Below the pieces are notes generated by a model. It was not told the origin of the DNA, did not search any database, and saw nothing but the letters and a program-made list of their open reading frames with translations. Source: Leucobacter komagatae (lineage in GTDB: Bacteria; Actinomycetota; Actinomycetes; Actinomycetales; Microbacteriaceae). From it: DNA of 64,000 nt. The position numbers and the translations under genes are program-made. Location of the stretch: positions 186,001 to 250,000 of the forward strand of contig NZ_VFON01000002.1 of NCBI RefSeq assembly GCF_006716085.1, written 5' to 3'. Below, piece by piece: positions 27,320-37,138 of this stretch (position 1 is its first letter; the number at the start of each line of letters is the position of its first letter).

Positions 27320-28819
27320 ATGCCCAGCAGGCGGACGCACATCGCACCCCACGCGCCAGGCGGCCAGCTCGCCGCGGCACTCACCGCGCTTCGGGAAGCG
27401 AGCGGGATCACCGACGCTTTCCCGCCCCCGGCCCTCGCAGAGGCACAAACCAGGGTTCCCCCGGAGCCCGAGCTCGACCTCAGGCACATCGAGTTCGTGA
27501 CGCTCGACCCCGCGGAATCGCGCGACCTCGACCAGGCCTTTCACATCGAACGGACCGGTGACCCAGAGTCCGCAGGCCGCGGGTTCACCCTCAGGTACGC
27601 GATCGCAGACGTGCCAGGTTTTGTCAGCGCGGGCGGCGCGCTCGATGCCGAGGCCCGGCGCCGCGGCCAGACGCTCTATCTTCCCGACGGCTCGGTGCCG
27701 CTGCATCCCCGCGAGCTCAGCGAAGGGCGCGCCTCCCTCCTCCCAGACGTCGATCGCAGCGCCTACGTCTGGACCATCGAGCTCGACGCCCACGGGCGCT
27801 CGACCCTCGACGGCGCCGCCGTGACCGAACCCCGCGTCGAGCGCGCCCGCATCCGATCCCGCGCGAAACTCGACTACGTCTCGGCTCAGGCCGCAGTCGA
27901 TGCGGCCTCAACGGGCGCGAGCGCACTCACGGGCCCGCTCGCGCTCCTCCCAGAGCTCGGCGAGCTGCGCATCGCGTGCGAACGGGAGCGCGGCGGGGCG
28001 AGCCTCAACATGGCAGAGGAAGAGGTGATCCGCGACGACCGCGGGTACCGGATCGAGCGCCGCTTCCCGCTCCGCGTCGAAGAGTGGAACGCGCAGCTCT
28101 CCCTGCTCACCGGGATGGCCGCGGGCCGCATCATGCTCGACGGCGGGATCGGGATTCTCCGCACGATGTCGCCGCCCGACGTGGCCGCGCTCGCCGAGTT
28201 TCGGGAGCGCGTCGCGGCGCTCGGGCTCCCCTGGCCCGAAAACATCCCGTACGGCGAGTACCTCCGCACCGTGCCGGCCGACACCCCGGCGGGCGCCGCC
28301 GTACTGCACGCCGCGTCGAGCCTCTTCCGCGGCGCCGATTACGCCGCGTTCGGCGTCGAGCGCGACGGCGAGGTGCTCGTGCCGCCCGCTCACCCCGAGC
28401 AGGCTGCCATCGCCGCCCCCTACGCCCACGTGACCGCGCCGCTGCGGCGTCTCGTCGACAGGTGGGGTCTCGCCATCTGCGAGGCCCTGTGCGCCAGCCG
28501 AGAGGTGCCCGCGTGGGCCCGCGAGAGTCTCGGCGACGTGCCGGGGCTCATGCGATCCTCAGCGTCCCTCGCCGGGAGGCTCGGCTCTGAAGCGCTCGAC
28601 CGCATCGAGGCGGCGCTGCTCCGCGACCGCGCGGGCGAGGAGTTTGACGCCGTCGTGCTCGAGGCCCGCGGCGAGACCGCGCGCGTGCAGATCGTCGACC
28701 CTGCCGTGACCGCCCGGATGCCAAACCCGGGCGGCGCGCTCGTCGCCGGTCGCCACGCCCGCGTCCGGGTAATCCGGGCAGACGTCGCGACCGGCGCGAT
28801 CGAGCTCTCCGCCGTCTGA
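27320..28819 (+). CDS. RNB-domain 3'-5' exoribonuclease (RNase II/R family)
   Basis: 499 residues. The catalytic stretch is TLDPAESRDLDQAFHIER, with Asp63, Asp69 and Asp71; the fourth Asp of E. coli RNase II is Gln72 here. YAIADVPGFV, YLPDGSVPLHP, AEEEVIR and PYAHVTAPLRRLVDRW are further RNB motifs. N-terminal cold-shock domains are absent and the C-terminal S1-like part is short, so it is smaller than RNase R. It would degrade RNA from the 3' end. The last of the metal ligands being changed leaves activity to be tested. Confidence 0.85.
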   Translation: MPSRRTHIAPHAPGGQLAAALTALREASGITDAFPPPALAEAQTRVPPEPELDLRHIEFVTLDPAESRDLDQAFHIERTGDPESAGRGFTLRYAIADVPGFVSAGGALDAEARRRGQTLYLPDGSVPLHPRELSEGRASLLPDVDRSAYVWTIELDAHGRSTLDGAAVTEPRVERARIRSRAKLDYVSAQAAVDAASTGASALTGPLALLPELGELRIACERERGGASLNMAEEEVIRDDRGYRIERRFPLRVEEWNAQLSLLTGMAAGRIMLDGGIGILRTMSPPDVAALAEFRERVAALGLPWPENIPYGEYLRTVPADTPAGAAVLHAASSLFRGADYAAFGVERDGEVLVPPAHPEQAAIAAPYAHVTAPLRRLVDRWGLAICEALCASREVPAWARESLGDVPGLMRSSASLAGRLGSEALDRIEAALLRDRAGEEFDAVVLEARGETARVQIVDPAVTARMPNPGGALVAGRHARVRVIRADVATGAIELSAV

Positions 28820-28849
28820 GCCGCCCCGGCAGGCGGAGCGGCCCGCGGG

Positions 28850-31087
28850 CTACTCGAACCGGGTCGCGGCGAGTGGCAGTTCGCTCCGCACAGAGCGGAA
28901 CACGACGAGGATCGCCACGGCGGCGAGCCCCAAGCAGACCCCGACGAGCCCGAGGTAGCTCGCGTCGGGCAGCGTCACCTGCCGGTCCCCACCGCTCAGC
29001 GCGACCACGACCGCCCACGCGGTGAGGAAGCCCAGCCCGATCGTGATGAGGAACACGGTCGCGAGCGGCAGCGCGGTCTCAATGACGATCATGCGTCTGA
29101 GCGTCGCCGCGGGCATCCCGCTCAGGCGGAGCAGGCCGAGCTGACGGCGGCGGTCGATCATGCCCGCTATCGTCGAGACGGAGAGCGAGATCACGGAGAT
29201 GAGCGTGGCGATCAGGATCCCGATCCACGCCAGGCTCACGTACTGGCGAGCGAACCGAGTCGCGCCCGCGTCCGTGCTCTCCGCCCGCGTCGCGGGCAGC
29301 GTCGACAGGCTGAGGTCGTTCGTCGTCATCGCGGTGCGCGCGCGCTCGAGCGACCCTGGCTGTCCGTCGGTGAGCACCATCACGAGCGTGGGCGTTGCGG
29401 TCTCGGCGGCGGCAGCCGGCACACCGATCGTGTCAATGTCTCGCCCAAGCTCGAAGTTGCTGAAGTAGGGCTGTTCGAGCCAGAGCCACTCTGCGGTGCC
29501 CGGGTCGAGGCCGATCGCCCGGGCGTCGTCTGCTTCCATCACAAAGCCACCGCTGAACAGCGCCTCGTCGGCCCCCTCGGGGACGTTAGACCCCGCGGCC
29601 TCGGCGTCGTACCAGCCGACGCTGATGACCCTGTCGACTCCCTGCGTCTCGGCCACGCGCGTGAGGCCTGCCGTCTGCCGACCCGCGTCGACCTCGATGC
29701 CCACACTCGCCGTGAGCGCGTCGACTGGCACGAGCTCCGTGGGCGGCACGTCAGCGACCTCCTCGGCAGTCTCGGTCGTCGTCCCGACCGCGAAAACGGT
29801 CACCACGAACAGCGCGAGTACGAGGCCGCTCACCGAGCGGAACGTCGCGCGCGGGTGCCTGGCGATCCTGCGCATCGCGAGCACGCCCGCGGCGCTACGG
29901 GCGCGGGCGGCGCCCGCCCCGCTCACGACCGCTGCGAGCCACGGCCCGGCGAGCACGATGCCGACCGTAATGAGGACGAAGCCGACAAGGATCGCGATAT
30001 CCGGTACCCCGATATCGAGCCCCGACGCGGCGACCGCCGGCGCGGCGATCACAGCGGCGCCAAGCGCGAGCGGCACAAGCGACCACCACCTCGGCCGACG
30101 CTCCCGCTGCTCGCGGCTGCCGCCGAGCGGGCCGAGCCCCGCACGGAGGGCAGTGAGGAAGGCGACGACGCCGGCGAGCAGCGCGGTGCCGAGGGCGGCG
30201 AGCACCATCGCCCACACCGGAACGCTGAGGTCCGAGAGGAAGAAGCGCGACCCCTCGATCTCGACGAGCGCCGCGAGCGGGCGAACCGCGAAGAAGAGGC
30301 CGATGCCAGCGATGGCTCCAAGCAGGGCTGGGATCATTGCTTCAAGCCCGGCAAGCACGGCCACGAGGCGTGGCGAGGCTCCGATGAGCCGGATCGTTGA
30401 GAAGCGCTCGGCTCGGGCGGCCTGCCCGAGCTTCGTCACGATGGAGATGAGCACGGCGACTGGGAACAGCACGGCGATACCACCGACGATCGCGATCATG
30501 GCGTACGCGGGGCTCGGGAACCGTATGCCTGAGAGCTCGGTGTGCAGGCTCGCGCCGAGCAGCGGCTCGACCGTCGCGGCGTCTTCCCCGACAATCGCGA
30601 GCTTCGTCTCTGGGCCGAGGAGGGCCTCGGGCCCGACAGTACCGATGCGGGTGCCGAAACGGTCACCCAGCTGGTCCGCCGGGGCGGCGTCGATGAGGGC
30701 CGCGAGCGCCGGGGAGGCGTAGTACTCCCCCGGCCTCGGGGCGCGGTCAATGCCCGGCACCGCGACCGTGGAGTCGGGTGTCGCAGCGATCGAGACTCGC
30801 GTGATGGCTTCCCCGTTGAAGTAGTCGCCAGCGCCGCCGAGCATCCCGCTCGGTGCGACCCAGACGGTGTCGTCCCCGAACTCGAGCTCTGCGACCTGTC
30901 CGGTCTTGAACGCGCTGTCGAGAGGCCAGGTCGACCGGGCGCTCCGGTCGCCGAGCGCCTGATAGGCGGCGAGAACCAGCAGCAGGAGCGCGACGCCGAC
31001 GGCAACACCCGCGGCGATGCCACCCAGGCGTTTCAGGCCACCACGCTCGCGCGAGGCAAGCACCCAGCCGAGCGTGAGCGCCCTCAT
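28850..31087 (-). CDS. FtsX/MacB-type ABC transporter permease
   Basis: 745 residues with the layout of large FtsX-family permeases: one N-terminal helix, a long extracellular part, several helices in the middle (about 265-450), a second extracellular part and three C-terminal helices including the FtsX-like IGILIATLISVISLSVSTIAGM. ATG 31087 overlaps the ATPase stop as ATGA. With the adjacent ATPase and PadR it resembles antimicrobial-peptide or lipid-handling exporters; the substrate is unknown. Confidence 0.82.
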   Translation of the reverse strand: MRALTLGWVLASRERGGLKRLGGIAAGVAVGVALLLLVLAAYQALGDRSARSTWPLDSAFKTGQVAELEFGDDTVWVAPSGMLGGAGDYFNGEAITRVSIAATPDSTVAVPGIDRAPRPGEYYASPALAALIDAAPADQLGDRFGTRIGTVGPEALLGPETKLAIVGEDAATVEPLLGASLHTELSGIRFPSPAYAMIAIVGGIAVLFPVAVLISIVTKLGQAARAERFSTIRLIGASPRLVAVLAGLEAMIPALLGAIAGIGLFFAVRPLAALVEIEGSRFFLSDLSVPVWAMVLAALGTALLAGVVAFLTALRAGLGPLGGSREQRERRPRWWSLVPLALGAAVIAAPAVAASGLDIGVPDIAILVGFVLITVGIVLAGPWLAAVVSGAGAARARSAAGVLAMRRIARHPRATFRSVSGLVLALFVVTVFAVGTTTETAEEVADVPPTELVPVDALTASVGIEVDAGRQTAGLTRVAETQGVDRVISVGWYDAEAAGSNVPEGADEALFSGGFVMEADDARAIGLDPGTAEWLWLEQPYFSNFELGRDIDTIGVPAAAAETATPTLVMVLTDGQPGSLERARTAMTTNDLSLSTLPATRAESTDAGATRFARQYVSLAWIGILIATLISVISLSVSTIAGMIDRRRQLGLLRLSGMPAATLRRMIVIETALPLATVFLITIGLGFLTAWAVVVALSGGDRQVTLPDASYLGLVGVCLGLAAVAILVVFRSVRSELPLAATRFE

Positions 31088-31773
31088 CGGCTGAGCCCCG
31101 ACAGCTTGCCGTCGCGCACGACGATCTCGCGGTCTGCGTACGCGGCGGTGCGGGCGTCGTGGGTGACGAGTACGACGGTGGTGCCCGAAGCCCGCGAGAG
31201 CTCGGTGAGGGTGAGCATGACCTGCTCGGCCGACAGTGAGTCGAGCGCGCCGGTCGGCTCGTCTGCGAAGATCACCTTGGGGGCGGTCACGAGGGCGCGA
31301 GCAATGGCAACGCGCTGCGCCTGCCCACCCGAGAGCTCTGACGGGAGCTTCTCGGCGTGATCGGCAAGCCCGAGCCGTTCGAGCCACCGCCGGGCCTGTC
31401 GCAGCGCTACCTTCCTCGCCTGGCCGGCAAGCAGCAGCGGGAGCGACACGTTGTCTACCGCGCTGAGGTCGGGCAGCAGCTGACCGAACTGGAAGACGAA
31501 GCCGAACTCGGAGAGCCTCAGCTTCGCGCGGGCGGCCTCGCCAAGTGCGCTGAGCTCAGCGGTCTCGCTGGTCGAGGGGTCGCGGTACGACGCGGTGCCG
31601 CTGTCTGGCGTCAGCACCCCGGCGAGGATGTGGAGCAGGGTCGACTTGCCGGAGCCCGAGGGCCCCATGATCGCGAGGATCTCGCCCTGCGCAACGTCGA
31701 GGTCGACGCCGCGCAGGGCGACGTCCATGCCGAATGACCGCTCAATGCCGCGGACGCTGAGCACCGGGTTCAT
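31084..31773 (-). CDS. ABC transporter ATPase, LolD/MacB type
   Basis: 229 residues. Walker A is GPSGSGKST, followed by the Q-loop VFQFGQLL, the signature LSGGQAQR, Walker B VIFADEPTGALD and the switch His in VTHDARTAAYAD. It powers the FtsX-type permease downstream. ATG 31773 overlaps the PadR-2 stop by four bases, so regulator, ATPase and permease form one coupled operon. Confidence 0.92.
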   Translation of the reverse strand: MNPVLSVRGIERSFGMDVALRGVDLDVAQGEILAIMGPSGSGKSTLLHILAGVLTPDSGTASYRDPSTSETAELSALGEAARAKLRLSEFGFVFQFGQLLPDLSAVDNVSLPLLLAGQARKVALRQARRWLERLGLADHAEKLPSELSGGQAQRVAIARALVTAPKVIFADEPTGALDSLSAEQVMLTLTELSRASGTTVVLVTHDARTAAYADREIVVRDGKLSGLSR

Positions 31774-32303
31774 CGTGCGACCTCCGCTCGCAGTTCGCCG
31801 AGCCTCGCAGACGTGAGTTCGATCCAGCGGAGGTCTGCCTCGATGTGGAACAGCGCGTGGTCGAGGACGAGCACGGTGGCCAGGTCGGCCCCGAGCTTTC
31901 GCCGCGTGAGCTCGCGCATCCGTGCGAGGTGCTCGGCGCGCTGCAGGTCGAGCAACCGCGCCGCATCATCGTCGAGCAGTAGCGCGATGATCGTCTTCGC
32001 AAAGAGGTTGCTCTGCAGCGCCGGCGAGGGGGTATCGGCGGAGAACAGCCACTGCTCAAGTTCGGCGCGGCCGGCCGGGGTGATCTCGTAGCGCTTCCGG
32101 TCGGGGCCGCCGCCGGCCTCGTCGCCGAGCAGCGCGATGAAGCCGTGCTTCATGAGGCGGGCGAGCGTCGCGTAGACCTGGCCGAAGGCGAGCGGCTTCT
32201 CGGCGCCGAAGTGCCTGTCGTAGTCGTGCTTCAGGTCGTACCCGTACCCTGAGCCGGTTCCGAGCAGCCCGAGGAGAGTGTGGGAAGAGTCCATCGTTGC
32301 CAT
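31770..32303 (-). CDS. PadR-family transcriptional regulator (PadR-2)
   Basis: 177 residues with a winged helix (HTLLGLLGTGSGYGYDLKHDYDRHF, LAFGQVYATLARLMKHGFI, RYEITPAGRAEL) and a helical C-terminal domain, a long-type PadR. First gene of the ABC operon and probably its repressor. ATG 32303 is chosen because TACGCT lies six bases upstream; ATG 32294 is an alternative. The inverted repeat TATAC-N7-GTATA at 32314-32330 overlaps the promoter and is a likely operator. Confidence 0.88.
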   Translation of the reverse strand: MATMDSSHTLLGLLGTGSGYGYDLKHDYDRHFGAEKPLAFGQVYATLARLMKHGFIALLGDEAGGGPDRKRYEITPAGRAELEQWLFSADTPSPALQSNLFAKTIIALLLDDDAARLLDLQRAEHLARMRELTRRKLGADLATVLVLDHALFHIEADLRWIELTSARLGELRAEVAR

Positions 32304-32309
32304 ACACCG

Positions 32310-32339
32310 AGCGTATACTCGCAGTGTATAGTGGCGCAA
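32310..32339 (-). promoter_or_regulatory. PadR-2 promoter and operator
   Basis: TTGCGC (32334-32339), 18 bp and TACGCT (32310-32315), six bases from ATG 32303. The repeat TATAC-N7-GTATA (32314-32330) covers the spacer, as expected for autorepression. Confidence 0.6.
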
Positions 32340-32386
32340 GCCGCGTGCGTTCGATCACTCTTCTGGAGATCTGCAGATCAAATGCA

Positions 32387-32441
32387 AGAACGGCCCCAGC
32401 CCTGCATACGATCGGCAGATCGCAGGGGTTGGGGCCGTTCT
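32387..32441 (-). terminator. ispG terminator hairpin
   Basis: AGAACGGCCCCA (32387-32398) pairs with TGGGGCCGTTCT (32430-32441), and the stem extends inward with CCCTGC/GCAGGG and a bulge. On the minus strand GCATTTGATCT follows. Flanking GATCTGC (32368) and GCAGATC (32415) recall the ends of the 91-bp repeats. Confidence 0.7.
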
Positions 32442-32496
32442 GGCGGCGGGTGCCGACCTGGGCCGCTGGGGCCGGGCCGGCGGCGGGTGCCGGCCG

Positions 32497-33651
32497 CTAC
32501 TTGACGGCGAGCACCTCGGGGGCGCCCGACTCGCGCTCGTGCCCCATCTCGTCAGCGATGCGGTTCGCCTCCTCGATGAGGGTGACGACAATCTCTGACT
32601 CGGGCACGGTCTTGATGACCTCGCCCTTCACGAAGATCTGACCCTTGCCATTACCCGAGGCGACGCCAAGGTCGGCCTCGCGTGCCTCGCCGGGGCCGTT
32701 CACGACGCAGCCCATGACCGCGACGCGCAGCGGCACCGTCATACCCTCAAGGCCCTTGGTGACCTCTTCGGCGAGCGTGTAGACGTCGACCTGCGCGCGG
32801 CCGCACGAGGGGCACGACACGATCTCGAGCTTGCGCTCGCGAAGGTTCAGCGACTGCAAGATCTGCAGGCCGACCTTGACCTCTTCGACGGGGGGCGCCG
32901 ACAGCGACACACGAATCGTGTCACCGATGCCCTCAGAGAGCAGAATGCCGAACGCCGTGGCACTCTTGATGGTGCCCTGGAACGCGGGGCCAGCCTCGGT
33001 CACGCCGAGGTGCAGCGGCCAGTCACCGGCGGCGGCGAGCTGCCGGTACGCCTTCGTCATCACGATGGGGTCGTTGTGCTTCACCGAAATCTTGAAGTCG
33101 TGGAAGTCGTGCTCCTCGAAAAGCGACGCCTCCCAAACCGCGCTCTCGACGAGCGCCTCGGCGGTGGGCTTGCCGTACTTCTGCAGCAGGCGACGGTCGA
33201 GGGAGCCGGCGTTCACGCCGATCCTGAGCGAGACGCCCGCATCCTTCGCGGCCTTCGCAATCTGCCCGACGTTGCCGTCGAACTGGCGAATGTTGCCCGG
33301 GTTCACGCGCACCGCGGCGCACCCCGCGTCGATCGCCGCGTAGATGTAACGCGGCTGGAAGTGGATGTCGGCGATCACCGGAATCTGGCTCTTCTTCGCG
33401 ATGATGTGCAACACATCCGCGTCGTCCTGGCTCGGCACCGCGACGCGCACGATGTCGCAACCAGCGGCCGTGAGCTCGGCGATCTGCTGGAGCGTTCCAT
33501 TGATGTCGGTCGTCGGAGTCGTGGTCATCGACTGCACAGAAATCTGCGAGTTGCTGCCCACGCCGATCGAACCGACCTTGATTTGACGGGTCTTGCGCCT
33601 CGGAGCCAGAACTTCCGGCACCTTCGGCATTCCCAAATTCACTGCTGCCAC
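32497..33651 (-). CDS. ispG: 4-hydroxy-3-methylbut-2-enyl diphosphate synthase (flavodoxin/ferredoxin)
   Basis: 384 residues. The TIM barrel includes [14 protein letters not shown] and RVNPGNI, and the [4Fe-4S] ligands Cys280, Cys283 and Cys315 with Glu322 are in SCPSCGRAQ and [10 protein letters not shown]. It makes HMBPP in the MEP isoprenoid pathway. GTG 33651 is preceded by TAGACT at seven bases, so the transcript is probably leaderless; the ATG at residue 8 is an alternative. Adjacent to rip1, with dxr 7.8 kb away. Confidence 0.97.
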   Translation of the reverse strand: MAAVNLGMPKVPEVLAPRRKTRQIKVGSIGVGSNSQISVQSMTTTPTTDINGTLQQIAELTAAGCDIVRVAVPSQDDADVLHIIAKKSQIPVIADIHFQPRYIYAAIDAGCAAVRVNPGNIRQFDGNVGQIAKAAKDAGVSLRIGVNAGSLDRRLLQKYGKPTAEALVESAVWEASLFEEHDFHDFKISVKHNDPIVMTKAYRQLAAAGDWPLHLGVTEAGPAFQGTIKSATAFGILLSEGIGDTIRVSLSAPPVEEVKVGLQILQSLNLRERKLEIVSCPSCGRAQVDVYTLAEEVTKGLEGMTVPLRVAVMGCVVNGPGEAREADLGVASGNGKGQIFVKGEVIKTVPESEIVVTLIEEANRIADEMGHERESGAPEVLAVK

Positions 33652-33658
33652 GGAACCG

Positions 33659-33664
33659 AGTCTA
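33659..33664 (-). promoter_or_regulatory. -10 box, leaderless ispG
   Basis: TAGACT seven bases before GTG 33651 on the minus strand, lying between rip1 and ispG. Confidence 0.4.
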
Positions 33665-33681
33665 CCGGGGTCAGCCGAGCG

Positions 33682-35178
33682 TTAGCCGAATAGTGCGACA
33701 GGCTTCACAATATCCGCGTACATGAGCAGCAGGCTCATCGCGCCGAGGGCGATCACGACGACAAACGTAATGGGCACCATCTTCGCGGTGTCAACGGGGC
33801 CCGGGTCGGGCTTGCCGCGCAGCCGCGCCCACCCACGCTTGATCGCCTCGTAGATCGCGCCGGCAATGTGCCCGCCGTCGAGCGGCATGAGCGGCACAAG
33901 GTTGAACACGAACAGCGCCACGTTGAGAGAGCCCGCGAGGCTAAAGATGAACTGGGCGCGAGCCGAGAACGGCACCTCGTCCATGCTCACGACCTCACCC
34001 GCGAGCCTTCCGACGCCGACGACGCCCATCGGCCCGTTCGGGTCTCGCTCCTCGCTACCAAACGCCGCCTGCCACACGTCGACCAGGCGCGACGGGAGGT
34101 TCAAGATGACGCCGGCAACGTTCTTGACGTTCTCGCCAACGAAGGCCGGCACCTCGGTGATCGGCCGCTGCACGACTTCGGAACCTGGCGAAGCACCGAT
34201 CATGCCGACGCTCTCGGTCTTCGGCGTGCCATCTTCATTCAGCAGGGCCTTGCCGCTCGCGTCGACGAGGATGCGCTCGTTCGCCTCGGGTGTGAGCGCG
34301 AGCGTCTCAGTCTTCCCGTCGCGCTCAATCTCGACCTGCAGCGTGACGCCGGGCGACGACGCAACGGTCGCGCGGAACGCTTCCCACCCCTCGATTGGCT
34401 GCCCGTTGACGGCAACGAGCGTGTCGCCCGGCCTGAGACCCGCGGCCGCAGCCGGCGCCGCCGGGTCGTCGGTGCTGCAGCTCGTCTGCGTGCTGCCCGC
34501 GGGCACGAGGCACTCGCTCACGTGAGAGAGCGTGGTGCTCGATTGCGCGACACCAAACCCCGAGATGACGATACCGAAGAACAGGAACGCGAGCAGCAGG
34601 TTCATGAGCGGCCCGCCCGCCATCACGATGATCTTCTTCCAGACTGGGAGCCTGTAGAACGACCGGTGATCCTCCCCCTCCGGGATCGTCTCCGCGCTCG
34701 CGTCGCGCGCCTCATCGACCCAGCCCGCGAGCCCGCGACGGTACTCGGCGTCGTCGTGTCCGACGGCGCCGGCATCCCCAGGGGCGTTAGCGGCGTCCGC
34801 CGGCCCGACGTCCCCGACCCGCGTGATCTCGTCGACGATCGTCTCGCCGTGCTTCTTCCCGACCTTAACGGGCGCGTCCTCGACGACCGAGTTCAGAAAC
34901 CCGGTGGTGGACTCGCGCGGCGCCTCCCCCGGCTTTGAGGGCGGGTACATCCCGATCATCGCGACGTAGCCGCCGAGCGGCAACATCTTCACGCCGTACT
35001 CGGTCTCGCCCTTCTTGCGCGACCAGATGGTACGCCCGAAGCCGATCATGTACTGCGTCACCTTCACGCCAAAGAGCTTGGCGGGGAGCAGGTGCCCGAT
35101 TTCGTGCAGCGCGATCGAGATGCCAAGCAGCAGCACGATGATGAGGATGCCGAGGGCGTAGAGGAGAACGGTAGTCAC
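33682..35178 (-). CDS. Site-2 intramembrane metalloprotease (Rip1/RseP family)
   Basis: 498 residues. HEIGH with zinc ligands His25 and His29 and catalytic Glu26 lies in the first helix. A PDZ domain sits in the middle (AAGLRPGDTLVAVNGQPIEGW), and MPLDGGHIAGA supplies the third zinc ligand near the C-terminus. An insert of about 70 residues rich in Asp and Ala precedes the second helix. Such proteases cut anti-sigma factors or other membrane proteins. In actinobacteria the gene typically lies between dxr and ispG. GTG 35178 has TACGCT six bases upstream. Confidence 0.93.
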   Translation of the reverse strand: MTTVLLYALGILIIVLLLGISIALHEIGHLLPAKLFGVKVTQYMIGFGRTIWSRKKGETEYGVKMLPLGGYVAMIGMYPPSKPGEAPRESTTGFLNSVVEDAPVKVGKKHGETIVDEITRVGDVGPADAANAPGDAGAVGHDDAEYRRGLAGWVDEARDASAETIPEGEDHRSFYRLPVWKKIIVMAGGPLMNLLLAFLFFGIVISGFGVAQSSTTLSHVSECLVPAGSTQTSCSTDDPAAPAAAAGLRPGDTLVAVNGQPIEGWEAFRATVASSPGVTLQVEIERDGKTETLALTPEANERILVDASGKALLNEDGTPKTESVGMIGASPGSEVVQRPITEVPAFVGENVKNVAGVILNLPSRLVDVWQAAFGSEERDPNGPMGVVGVGRLAGEVVSMDEVPFSARAQFIFSLAGSLNVALFVFNLVPLMPLDGGHIAGAIYEAIKRGWARLRGKPDPGPVDTAKMVPITFVVVIALGAMSLLLMYADIVKPVALFG

Positions 35179-35184
35179 CGGTTT

Positions 35185-35190
35185 AGCGTA
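35185..35190 (-). promoter_or_regulatory. -10 box, leaderless rip1
   Basis: TACGCT six bases before GTG 35178 on the minus strand; no Shine-Dalgarno. Confidence 0.4.
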
Positions 35191-35230
35191 CCCGCGGCGG
35201 CTGTGCGTCGCCCCTCAGTAAGGCGAGCTC

Positions 35231-36658
35231 TCAGCACTCGATGACGTTGACGGCGAGCCCGCCGCGCGCGGTCTCCTTGTACTTGTCACTCATGTCCTTG
35301 CCCGTCTCGCGCATCGTGATGATGACTTCGTCGAGCGTGACGTGGTGCTCGCCGTCGCCCATGAGCGCCATCTTCGCGGCGTTGATCGCCTTCGATGCGG
35401 CGATCGCGTTGCGCTCGATGCACGGGATCTGCACGAGCCCGCCGATCGGGTCGCACGTGAGCCCGAGGTTGTGCTCCATCGCGATCTCGGCGGCGTTCTC
35501 GACCTGCTGCGGCGTACCTCCGAGGATCTGCGCGAGGCCCGCTGCCGCCATCGACGATGCGGAACCGACCTCGCCCTGGCAGCCGACCTCGGCGCCCGAG
35601 ATCGACGCCTGTTCTTTGAAGAGCACGCCGACGGCGGCCGCGGCGAGCAGGAAGTCGACGACGACGCGCTGCTTCTCTTCCGCGCTCCAGGTCGCGGCGC
35701 CCGGCGCGTAGTGCGTCGCGTAGAAGAGCACCGCGGGGATGATGCCGGCCGCGCCGTTCGTCGGCGCGGTAACGACGCGCCCGCCAGACGCGTTCTCCTC
35801 GTTCACGGCGAGGGCGACAAGGTTGATCCACTCCTGCCAGAACACGGGGTCGCGATCAGGATCCTGTTCGCTCAGCTTGCGGTGCCACTCTGGCGCGCGC
35901 CGGCGCACGTTCAGCCCACCGGGCAGCACGCCGGTGCGGGTGAGGGCGGAGTTCTTACACTCCTCCATCACGTCCCAGATGTGGGCGAGGCCGCTGCAGA
36001 TGCTCTCCTCGTCGCGGCTCACGAGTTCGTTCTGGAACATCACCTCAGCGATGCTCAGCCCGTTCGACTCGCTGTGCACGAGCAGCTCCGCGGCCGTGGT
36101 GAACGGGTATGGCTGCTCCGCGAGCTGCTCGGCGAGGCGGTCGAGAATCTTCTCCTCGGCCCCGTCGCGCACGATGAAGCCGCCGCCGACCGAGTAGTAG
36201 GTCTGGTCGTCGAGCACTTCGCCCGCGGCGTCGAGCGCCGCGAACCGCATGCCGTTCGTGTGCGTCTCGAGCACCGTCAGCGGGCGGAGCACCATGTCGG
36301 CGACGCCGAACGGCACGACCGCCGGCCCCGCCCCGAGGGCCGCATCGCCGAGTTCGGCGCCGACCCGCAGCTCGCCGGTTTCTTCGATCCGGGAGAGCGC
36401 AGCCTCGACCTCGCTCGGCAGCACGGTTTCGGGGTCGAACCCCTCGAGCCCGAGCAGCACGGCGGTGAAGGTGCCGTGCCCGTGGCCGGTGGCCGCGAGC
36501 GAACCGAAGAGGTCCACCCGCAGCCCGGCCACCCCGTCAAGCTGGCCGCGCGCGGCGATGCCCGCCACGAACGCGTGACCGGCGCGCATCGGCCCGACGG
36601 TATGGGAGCTCGATGGCCCGATCCCGACGGTAAATAGATCGAATACGCTGATCGCCAC
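35231..36658 (-). CDS. sdaA: L-serine dehydratase, single-chain iron-sulfur type
   Basis: 475 residues with the beta domain first ([24 protein letters not shown]) and the alpha domain later. Cluster cysteines are in [12 protein letters not shown] and [16 protein letters not shown]. The protein ends with Cys (VNVIEC), as in Legionella L-serine dehydratase, where the last Cys plugs the cluster until serine arrives. It deaminates L-serine to pyruvate. It is the last gene of the gcv operon, which fits glycine being sent through serine to pyruvate. GTG start with a GAAAGG site about 11 bases upstream. Confidence 0.95.
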   Translation of the reverse strand: MAISVFDLFTVGIGPSSSHTVGPMRAGHAFVAGIAARGQLDGVAGLRVDLFGSLAATGHGHGTFTAVLLGLEGFDPETVLPSEVEAALSRIEETGELRVGAELGDAALGAGPAVVPFGVADMVLRPLTVLETHTNGMRFAALDAAGEVLDDQTYYSVGGGFIVRDGAEEKILDRLAEQLAEQPYPFTTAAELLVHSESNGLSIAEVMFQNELVSRDEESICSGLAHIWDVMEECKNSALTRTGVLPGGLNVRRRAPEWHRKLSEQDPDRDPVFWQEWINLVALAVNEENASGGRVVTAPTNGAAGIIPAVLFYATHYAPGAATWSAEEKQRVVVDFLLAAAAVGVLFKEQASISGAEVGCQGEVGSASSMAAAGLAQILGGTPQQVENAAEIAMEHNLGLTCDPIGGLVQIPCIERNAIAASKAINAAKMALMGDGEHHVTLDEVIITMRETGKDMSDKYKETARGGLAVNVIEC

Positions 36659-36699
36659 GCTGCGGCCTGCCTTTCGGGGTGTGAGTGGGTGGGGGCGCG

Positions 36700-37080
36700 C
36701 TACGCGACGGTTGCGTCGTTCGCGGCGGCGTACTCCTCTGCTGAGAGCAGCGGGCCCTCAGCGGTGACGGCAACGCGGAACAGCCACGCCGCACCGTACG
36801 GGTCGCTGTTCACGAGCGCGGGGTCAGCGACGACGGCGTCGTTGATCTCGACGACCTCGCCCGTGACGGGGCTGTAGAGGTCAGAGACCGACTTCGTCGA
36901 CTCGATCTCGCCGCAGACCTCGCCCGCGGTGAGCTGCTTGCCAACCTCGGGCAGCTCGATGTAGACGACGTCGCCGAGCGCGTCGGCCGCGACCTGGCTG
37001 ACGCCGACGGTTGCGGGGCTCTGCTCATCGATCCACTCGTGCTCTTCGGAGTAGCGGAATCCTGCGTGTACCTGGCTCAT
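36700..37080 (-). CDS. gcvH: Glycine cleavage system H protein
   Basis: 126 residues. [13 protein letters not shown] at the start and the lipoyl site [18 protein letters not shown] with Lys63. It carries the aminomethyl group on lipoamide between GcvP, GcvT and lipoamide dehydrogenase. ATG 37080 gives the family N-terminus; the longer frame does not. Confidence 0.96.
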   Translation of the reverse strand: MSQVHAGFRYSEEHEWIDEQSPATVGVSQVAADALGDVVYIELPEVGKQLTAGEVCGEIESTKSVSDLYSPVTGEVVEINDAVVADPALVNSDPYGAAWLFRVAVTAEGPLLSAEEYAAANDATVA

Positions 37081-37138
37081 GGTGTTCTCGTTTTCTTTCT
37101 GTGGGGTGCTGTGGGGGTGTGCTGTGCGTTGCCCGAGA

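Noticed and set aside
32387..32441. A riboswitch or small RNA downstream of ispG
   Set aside because: A single long stem at the 3' end of a gene is better explained as a terminator; no conserved aptamer core is seen.
35342..36637. 431-codon open frame on the plus strand opposite sdaA
   Set aside because: It mirrors sdaA in a GC-rich gene, is rich in Arg, His and Gly and has no recognisable domain. sdaA on the other strand is certain.
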